Assembly (NCBI GenBank): GCA_013036105.1 | Contig: JAAXCX010000003.1 | Coordinates: 62,001-126,000 of the forward strand | From: Vulcanimicrobiota bacterium | GTDB lineage: Bacteria; Vulcanimicrobiota; Vulcanimicrobiia; Vulcanimicrobiales; Vulcanimicrobiaceae | DNA length: 64,000 nucleotides | Direction: 5' to 3' | Part shown: positions 62,645 to 64,000 of the stretch, piece after piece | How the letters are laid out: each line of letters begins with the position of its first letter | Numbering within the stretch: position 1 is the first letter of the stretch | Notes under the pieces: model-generated | What the model was told of the DNA's origin: nothing | The model's database searches: none | What the model saw: only the letters and a program-made list of their open reading frames with translations | Made by a program: the position numbers and the translations under genes

Positions 62645-63169
62645 GTGGCAGCGCGACGGCAGCGCGATCCGATAGCGGCAGATGCTCGCAGCGCCGCTGC
62701 CGTGCGTCGTGCTGCGCAGCGGCGTTGCGCTACCTGTCCCCAGCTGCGACCGGGGGCGCAAGTCGAAACACGACCAGAAGCGCTGCTCACCAATCGCAAT
62801 CCGGTGATCTGCTATGAGTGCATGCTAATTGCCTCAGAAAAGTCATCCCAGGAACCGCATCACGTCGCGGGCCAACGCAACAGCGCGCTTACCGTCGCTC
62901 TTCCGGCAAATGACCATCGCGCGATCCTCTCGGTTAATCAGTACGACTGGCCTGCACGAACGCTGCAAAACCCGGACGGAAGCCCACTGCTTGCCGCAGC
63001 CGCAGCGCTCCGTGGATTCGCCGATCTGATTATCTATCTGTTGAACGCGCTTATCTATCCGGTTGCGCATTTACTCGAAGCGCTCGATGAGGTTCTGCAA
63101 AACGAGCGCGGGGAGCAGTGGTGGAAACAAACGCCAATTGCACAGTGGACTCCCCCGTGGCCAAAATAA
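62645..63169 (+). CDS. Unknown protein with two CxxC pairs
   Basis: 174 aa from a GTG two bases after the previous stop. The N-terminal half has CATCP and CYEC, two C-x2-C pairs about 25 residues apart that could form a zinc site. The C-terminal half has a hydrophobic segment (GFADLIIYLLNALIYPVAHL). No family recognised. It overlaps the likely start of the exonuclease/PolB-like gene by 49 bp, so the two are probably translated together. Confidence 0.5.
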   Translation: MAARRQRDPIAADARSAAAVRRAAQRRCATCPQLRPGAQVETRPEALLTNRNPVICYECMLIASEKSSQEPHHVAGQRNSALTVALPANDHRAILSVNQYDWPARTLQNPDGSPLLAAAAALRGFADLIIYLLNALIYPVAHLLEALDEVLQNERGEQWWKQTPIAQWTPPWPK

Positions 63170-64000
63170 CCCCCATTGATTCACTGCGCATGGCGCTGCG
63201 CGTCTTCCCCGATTTGGGAGATGCGAAGAAGCGCTCGAAGCGTGAGATAGCGCATACCGACCTTCCCACGCGCAGGCTTGTCCTAGATTTTGAAACCCGC
63301 ATCGATGCGTTGCAGGCTATGACGTTTGGTTGCTATCGCTACTATTCCGAGGGCGGGCCGTGCGTTGAAGAGGGATTGGTCTATTCACGCAACCTGAATC
63401 ACAACGAGCGGCGCACTCTCAAACGCTATGCGCAAAAGCGCCGGGCTGACACCGACTGGCCAGCGAGCCACGTTCTACAGCTGCTTCCGCTGTCCGAATT
63501 CGTGGAGAGGTTTTATCTAGCGGCTTACAAGGGACGCTGCCGCGTCGTGGGTTTCAATCTGCCTTTCGATGTGAGCAGAATGGCCAGCGGTTTTGCCAAA
63601 GCGCGCGGTCGATTCGCTGGCGGCTTCTCGCTCAATCTTTCGCAGTACGACGATGGAACCGGACGGCTGCGCGCCGATCGCTTCCGTCCCAATATCGCCA
63701 TCAAGCATATCGATAGCAAACGCGCTCTCAAAGGCTTTACTGGGAGGGCTACGCCGGACAAGGCGGATCGTATTCCGGAACATTCCCCTTCGGGCCAACC
63801 GGAAGAGGGCTATAAGTTTCGTGGTCATTTCTTAGACTTGCGAACGCTGGTTTTTGCGCTGACGGACCGAGGACACTCACTCGAATCGGCTTGCCGGACC
63901 TTTGCCGTTGAGCATCCGAAAACAAAGGCACAAGAGCACGGTACTGTCACCGATGAATATATCGATTACTGTCGGCGAGACGTTCGCGCGACTGCCGAGC
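63121..64000 (+). CDS. 3'-5' exonuclease domain, probable N-terminus of a family B DNA polymerase (partial)
   Basis: Open to the window edge (293 codons seen) from GTG 63121, which has GGGGAG six bases upstream; the frame opens at 63091. Three DnaQ-like exonuclease motifs in correct order: Exo I LVLDFETR (D56, E58), Exo II VVGFNLPFD (N146, D150) and Exo III YCRRDVRAT (Y283, D287). The Y-x3-D form of Exo III, preceded by FLDLRTLVFALTDRGHSL, fits the proofreading domain of family B polymerases rather than bacterial DnaQ, which has H-x4-D. The polymerase domain would start after the window, so the PolB call is provisional. Confidence 0.7.
   Translation, partial: METNANCTVDSPVAKITPIDSLRMALRVFPDLGDAKKRSKREIAHTDLPTRRLVLDFETRIDALQAMTFGCYRYYSEGGPCVEEGLVYSRNLNHNERRTLKRYAQKRRADTDWPASHVLQLLPLSEFVERFYLAAYKGRCRVVGFNLPFDVSRMASGFAKARGRFAGGFSLNLSQYDDGTGRLRADRFRPNIAIKHIDSKRALKGFTGRATPDKADRIPEHSPSGQPEEGYKFRGHFLDLRTLVFALTDRGHSLESACRTFAVEHPKTKAQEHGTVTDEYIDYCRRDVRATAE

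Larger units (their letters stand above)
53392..64000. mobile_element. Casposon-like Cas1-encoding mobile element, right end beyond the window
   Basis: Begins at the break in comEC and continues to the window edge (at least 10.6 kb). It carries cas1, two restriction-type genes, a partner gene, four HTH-type proteins, a ParB-like protein and an exonuclease/PolB-like open frame. Left-side genes read minus, right-side genes read plus. Composition and intergenic AT content differ from the chromosome. No tyrosine or serine recombinase, transposase, Cas2 or CRISPR array is seen, so Cas1 is the only recognisable integrase. Terminal inverted repeats and target duplication cannot be verified because the other end is missing. 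Confidence 0.75.

Overview
The window is high-GC bacterial DNA with tightly packed genes, many 4-bp start/stop overlaps and frequent GTG, TTG and apparently CTG starts. The gene set is that of a free-living, secretory heterotroph: APC, MFS and IT-type transporters, GH20, S10 and BNR-repeat exported proteins, an ECF sigma/anti-sigma pair, and a selenocysteine apparatus. I infer an uncultured or poorly sampled soil-type phylum such as Eremiobacterota/Vulcanimicrobiota or a neighbour. That is an impression from gene content and protein style, not a measured placement.

Layout. 1-20 kb: a partial FAD oxidoreductase, two APC permeases, a minus-strand run (GH20 hexosaminidase, transporter-PDZ fusion, SAM methyltransferase, hydantoinase/oxoprolinase), an ECF sigma and RskA-type anti-sigma pair, GNAT and methyltransferase genes, a threonine synthase, an EAL phosphodiesterase and an MFS transporter. 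19.7-33 kb: a truncated haemoglobin fused to ankyrin repeats, tRNA-Sec, a DNA methyltransferase, typA, a chagasin-like inhibitor, and a minus-strand operon trx-selA-selB-adenine deaminase-clpB. 33-38.3 kb: gyrA and, divergent from it, tsaE-tsaB-rimI-yqeK-rsfS. 38.4-53.4 kb: a BNR-repeat protein, two S10 carboxypeptidase-like paralogues with a PadR regulator, an acyl-CoA ligase, comEA, leuS, an O-methyltransferase, a sugar epimerase and the 5' part of comEC.

53.4 kb to the right edge is the most interesting part. comEC is cut within its conserved competence domain, and a region of visibly different composition begins there. It carries a restriction-type protein set (Mrr-like endonuclease with an N-terminal reader-like domain, a methyltransferase fused to a nuclease-like domain, an unknown partner) and several HTH regulators. 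It also carries a stand-alone Cas1 with intact catalytic residues fused to a four-cysteine zinc motif and a C-terminal HTH. A tightly coupled plus-strand operon follows (XRE, HTH/TM protein, ParB-like protein, small proteins), ending in an open reading frame that runs off the window and shows the three exonuclease motifs typical of family B DNA polymerases. No Cas2, Cas4, effector or repeat array is visible. Cas1 plus HTH plus methyltransferase plus a PolB-like exonuclease is the hallmark set of casposons, so I read this as a casposon-like, Cas1-mobilised element inserted into comEC. The right end and any polymerase domain lie outside the window, so the claim is strong for Cas1 and provisional for the rest.
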